A stretch of 9,949 nucleotides of DNA, taken from NCBI GenBank assembly GCA_937891215.1, contig CALAEU010000045.1, positions 1-9,949 on the forward strand, read 5' to 3'. Below the pieces are notes generated by a model, which worked only from the letters and a program-made list of their open reading frames with translations, was not told where the DNA came from and ran no database searches. This document shows, piece by piece, positions 7,897-9,949 of this stretch (its first letter is position 1; every line of letters starts with the position of its first letter). The position numbers and the translations under genes were made by a program. The stretch is from an uncultured Clostridia bacterium (lineage in GTDB: Bacteria; Bacillota_A; Clostridia; Oscillospirales; Acutalibacteraceae).

Positions 7897-8827
7897 TATA
7901 TTTTAAATGCTCCTTTAAAATATACACAGGTCTTGCTTTTACCTGAACATAAACTTTTGACAAATACTCGCCTAAAACACCTAAACAGAAAAGTTGCATT
8001 CCGCCTAAGAAAAGGATTAAAACAATTACTGTGGCATATCCAGGAATATCAATTCCAGAAAATAATTTTTGTAATATCACAACAATCAAATAAATAACAG
8101 AAACAACAGAAGATAACAAACCAATGCCTGTTGAAAGGCGTAAAGGTAATGTAGAAAACGCCATTATACCTTCAATTGCATATTTGAAAAGTTTAAAGAA
8201 ATTCCATTTTGATTCACCAACTTCTCTTTCAGCAACTTCATAAGGAATATACTTAGTATTGAACCCAACCCAACTAAAAATACCTTTGGAGAAACGATGA
8301 TATTCGCTCATTGAAATAATTGCATCAGCCATTTTTCTGTTAAACAATCTAAAATCTGAAGCACCATTAACAAAATCAACTTCCGCCATCTTGTTTATAA
8401 TCTCATAAAAAGCAGATTTAAACTTTGTGAGAACAGCGCCTTCTTTTCTATCTTCCTGATAAGCTGTTACACAATCTAATTCCTTATCAGACTCTATTTC
8501 ATTAAGCATTTCCAAAACAACTTCAGGACGTTGCTGTAAATCCGCATCAATAAGGCAGATATAATCACCTTTAGCTGCTTTTATACCTGCATAAACTGCT
8601 GATTCTTTACCAAAATTTCTACTGAATGATAAAACTTGAATATTAAAGGCTGTATTAGTTTCATATAAATTTTTCAATTTCTCGAAAGTTTTATCCTTGC
8701 TCCCGTCATTCACAAAAACAAATTCATAATCATCAACTTTCCCCATAAAAACATTGTTAATTTCATCGAAAAATCTCTCAACATTCCCTTCTTCATTATA
8801 GCAAGGAACAACTAAAGATAAATACAA
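7883..8827 (-). CDS. GtrB/CsbB-like polyprenyl-phosphate glycosyltransferase (GT2)
   Basis: The 314-residue enzyme should move a sugar from a nucleotide donor to undecaprenyl phosphate on the cytoplasmic face. The GT2 domain shows VVPCYNEE (6-13), VNDGSKD (39-45), the metal-binding DAD followed by LQQRPE (94-102), and QEDRKEG (124-130). The region FVNGASDFRLFNRK and the GESKW motif before an amphipathic stretch are typical of the DPM1/GtrB group. Two membrane segments follow, near residues 231-256 and 264-290, then a short cytoplasmic tail. The start is TTG: a TAA lies directly upstream in frame and the catalytic domain begins at residue 3, so no other start works. GGGGTG six bases upstream is the presumed ribosome-binding site. 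It is the first gene of the operon. Glc, GlcNAc and other sugars are all possible. Confidence 0.92.
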   Translation of the reverse strand: MYLSLVVPCYNEEGNVERFFDEINNVFMGKVDDYEFVFVNDGSKDKTFEKLKNLYETNTAFNIQVLSFSRNFGKESAVYAGIKAAKGDYICLIDADLQQRPEVVLEMLNEIESDKELDCVTAYQEDRKEGAVLTKFKSAFYEIINKMAEVDFVNGASDFRLFNRKMADAIISMSEYHRFSKGIFSWVGFNTKYIPYEVAEREVGESKWNFFKLFKYAIEGIMAFSTLPLRLSTGIGLLSSVVSVIYLIVVILQKLFSGIDIPGYATVIVLILFLGGMQLFCLGVLGEYLSKVYVQVKARPVYILKEHLKYNDEI

Positions 8828-8833
8828 TTAACA

Positions 8834-8839
8834 CACCCC
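8834..8839 (-). promoter_or_regulatory. Atypical ribosome-binding site (GGGGTG) for a TTG start
   Basis: The minus strand reads GGGGTG six bases upstream of the TTG at 8827-8825. It resembles GGAGGTG with the A missing. With an in-frame TAA touching the TTG, this decides the start of the glycosyltransferase. Weak site plus rare start codon suggest modest translation. Confidence 0.5.
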
Positions 8840-8864
8840 ATTTTTATATAATCATAATATGAAT

Positions 8865-8893
8865 ATTCTATCGAATTTCCCAAAAAAAGTCAA
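8865..8893 (-). promoter_or_regulatory. Sigma-A type promoter of the glycosylation operon
   Basis: Minus strand TTGACT (8888-8893) and TAGAAT (8865-8870) are separated by 17 bases, each one mismatch from consensus. It is the best promoter in the window. It leaves a leader of roughly 30 bases before the TTG start. The spacer contains one copy of a 10-bp direct repeat (8872-8881). Confidence 0.78.
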
Positions 8894-8906
8894 TAGCGAA
8901 TTTCCC
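8872..8906. repeat. Tandem 10-bp direct repeat CGAATTTCCC around the operon promoter
   Basis: CGAATTTCCC occurs at 8872-8881, between the -35 and -10 boxes, and again at 8897-8906, just upstream of the -35. The copies are 25 bp apart, about 2.4 helical turns. This could be a pair of regulator sites controlling the glycosylation operon, but two short copies could also be chance. Confidence 0.4.
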
Positions 8907-8976
8907 TATAAAATAAGGCTTTCAAACCAATAACACTGTAATATTTGCCCTATTTTAAATAGATAAATTATGAAAT

Positions 8977-9014
8977 AAAAACGCAACAGTTCGACAATGA
9001 ACTGTTGCGTTTTT
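8977..9014 (-). terminator. Intrinsic terminator after the membrane-anchored protein gene
   Basis: A 16-bp perfect stem (8977-8992 with 8999-9014) closes a 6-base loop. It abuts the stop codon of the gene at 9015-9545, and on the minus strand it is followed by T-rich sequence. The GC-rich core is ACGCAACAGTTC. It also has a T tract on the plus strand, so it could work in both directions. Confidence 0.88.
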
Positions 9015-9545
9015 TCAGTTCCATATTCCCTCATACACCAAATCAGGTGTCCTAGCTGCTAAGTCATTATAATAATCGACCTGAATGTAATTTTCCGTAT
9101 TATTACTAATAGCGAAAGCAACACTTGCAGTGTGAGTACCTAAAGCACTTATTTCACCAGGTTCAAAAAGGTTTGCCTGTGGGTAGATTTTAAGTTCTTT
9201 GCCCGACTTGTCGTATGCTTTAAAATGTGCTGAACTTATTACAAGACCATTTGAAATATCGTCATTTGAGTACTCATAAATAACAACTACTACTCTGTCT
9301 GCATCTGGTACATTTTCGTCATTTGTTTCGGGTGTTGTCTCGTAAACACTGGTAATTTTCAAAGAGTAACTACCTTCTGGTGACTCAAAAACACTGTCTT
9401 TTGTGCCATCGTGCATTACTGCACCAGACTTAATTTTTTCTTCAAGTGTTGGTACTTTTTCACGGGTTAAAATAGCAACTACAACTGTAAGTGCAACAAC
9501 TACCGCAATAATACTAAAACAGATTTTCATCGCTTTTTTACTCAT
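9015..9545 (-). CDS. Small membrane-anchored extracytoplasmic protein, unknown function (DUF4352-like fold suspected)
   Basis: The 176-residue protein has a basic N-terminus, one hydrophobic segment at about residues 7-27 and an outside domain. No signal cleavage site or lipobox is convincing, so the segment is probably an uncleaved anchor. The outside part (about 55-170) reads as short beta strands: SYSLKITSVYET, DRVVVVIYEYSND, AHFKAYDKSGKELKIY, and a closing THTASVAFAI. This pattern recalls the immunoglobulin-like DUF4352/DUF5067 domains of Gram-positive surface proteins, a resemblance not tested. The ATG at 9545 is preferred over a TTG at 9554 because AAAGGA ends right against that TTG but lies nine bases before the ATG. 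It starts about 20 bp after the addA stop and ends at a terminator, so it is probably the last gene of an addA transcript. Function not known. Confidence 0.75.
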   Translation of the reverse strand: MSKKAMKICFSIIAVVVALTVVVAILTREKVPTLEEKIKSGAVMHDGTKDSVFESPEGSYSLKITSVYETTPETNDENVPDADRVVVVIYEYSNDDISNGLVISSAHFKAYDKSGKELKIYPQANLFEPGEISALGTHTASVAFAISNNTENYIQVDYYNDLAARTPDLVYEGIWN

Positions 9546-9554
9546 AAAAACCAA

Positions 9555-9560
9555 TCCTTT
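9555..9560 (-). promoter_or_regulatory. Ribosome-binding site (AAAGGA) that fixes the start at 9545
   Basis: On the minus strand AAAGGA is followed by nine bases and then ATG (9545-9543). The alternative TTG at 9554-9552 follows it with no spacing and cannot use it. Confidence 0.7.
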
Positions 9561-9566
9561 CGAAAA

Positions 9567-9949
9567 TCAAATTTTTATAAACTTTCCAATTTTAAAAGAA
9601 TAAATATAAGTTTCTTTAACAGGTATTTCCATACATTCCTGAAGAGCAGATTTATAAACATCCAACTGACCTTTATATATTGAAACAAGTGTTTCTTCAT
9701 CAGTAATTTTGTCTGTTTTATAATCAATAAGAACTGCACCATCAGATTCAATAAACGCACAGTCAAATTTCCCCTGAACAACTATTTTTTCATTTTTTAA
9801 GTTTTCAGGTAATTCGGTGTAAAACTCACCTGCATTTTTAAGAACTGAAAATTCATACTCTTTGTAAATTTCATTGGATTTTAATAGTCGTTTACCAACA
9901 TCTTCATTAAAGAATTTTTCTATATCCAATTTATCTATAACAGAAATTT
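9567..9949 (-). CDS. addA: AddA helicase-nuclease, C-terminal nuclease domain only (gene continues past window end)
   Basis: AddA is the helicase and nuclease subunit of AddAB, the Firmicutes counterpart of RecBCD, which processes double-strand DNA ends for recombination. Only the last 127 or so codons are present. They show the Cas4/RecB-type nuclease core: VQGKFDCAFIE, then VLIDYKTDK (the Asp and Lys of the D-x-K active site) and YKGQLDVYKSAL, followed by ETYIYSFKIGKFIKI at the C-terminus. The start of the segment (LDIEKFF..DVGKRLLKS..IYKEYEFSV) matches the usual lead-in to this domain. The frame is open to the window edge; the TTG at 9929 is an internal Leu, not a start. The helicase domains should lie to the right, probably with addB upstream. 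The stop at 9567 is about 20 bp before the next gene. Confidence 0.9.
   Translation of the reverse strand, partial: ISVIDKLDIEKFFNEDVGKRLLKSNEIYKEYEFSVLKNAGEFYTELPENLKNEKIVVQGKFDCAFIESDGAVLIDYKTDKITDEETLVSIYKGQLDVYKSALQECMEIPVKETYIYSFKIGKFIKI

Noticed and set aside
8950..8962. 13-bp palindrome CTATTT-T-AAATAG
   Set aside because: Short, very AT-rich and not placed against a promoter or gene start; expected by chance in this composition.
9927..9929. TTG as the start of a 120-residue protein
   Set aside because: The frame continues to the window edge and the sequence is the C-terminal nuclease end of AddA, so this is an internal Leu codon.
1..9949. Defence system, CRISPR array, prophage or transposon
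   Set aside because: No regularly spaced repeats, integrase, transposase, Cas or toxin-antitoxin genes were found; AddA is housekeeping recombination.

Overview
The window reads as two unrelated bacterial segments joined near position 1904-1925. Positions 1 to about 1925 look like a Bacteroidales chromosome (Bacteroides/Prevotella type). This part is richer in G+C, judged by eye at nearly half. It carries queA and a short GT5-like 'glycogen synthase' of the kind found in that order, with a TAnnTTTG -7 element between them. From about 1926 to the end, the DNA is AT-rich (about two thirds A+T by eye) and looks like an uncultured Clostridia genome: Shine-Dalgarno sites, sigma-A type promoters and Firmicutes gene families. 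At the seam, the end of the GT5-like gene and a phosphomannomutase gene broken after about 65 codons overlap in opposite orientations. The simplest reading is a misassembled (metagenomic) contig, not a real gene neighbourhood.

Layout. 1-1048 (+): queA, missing only the first two bases of its start codon. 1104-1925 (+): GT5-domain protein. 1904-2098 (-): 5' stub of a phosphomannomutase/phosphoglucomutase gene, overlapping the 3' end of a SAM-dependent methyltransferase gene (2091-2843, -). 2844-2992: divergent promoter region with a perfect 20-bp inverted repeat whose arms cover both predicted -10 boxes. 2993-4531 (+): secreted alpha/beta-hydrolase. 4547-4587: bidirectional terminator. 4611-8827 (-): a three-gene operon, GtrB/CsbB-like glycosyltransferase, GtrA/GtcA-like flippase and YfhO-like GT-C membrane protein, driven by a clear promoter at 8865-8893. 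8977-9014: terminator. 9015-9545 (-): small membrane-anchored protein. 9567-9949 (-): C-terminal nuclease end of AddA, cut by the window edge.

How the genes fit together. The operon at 4611-8827 has the composition of the undecaprenyl-phosphate-sugar pathways known from Bacillus and Listeria. The first enzyme loads a sugar onto undecaprenyl phosphate inside the cell, GtrA flips it, and the YfhO-like enzyme transfers it to an acceptor outside. The secreted hydrolase converges on this operon but has its own promoter. The methyltransferase and the phosphomannomutase stub form one translationally overlapping unit. AddA and the membrane-anchored protein are about 20 bp apart and share a terminator, so they are probably cotranscribed. 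No rRNA, tRNA, CRISPR array, transposase or phage gene was seen. No gene-free stretch exceeds 300 bases.
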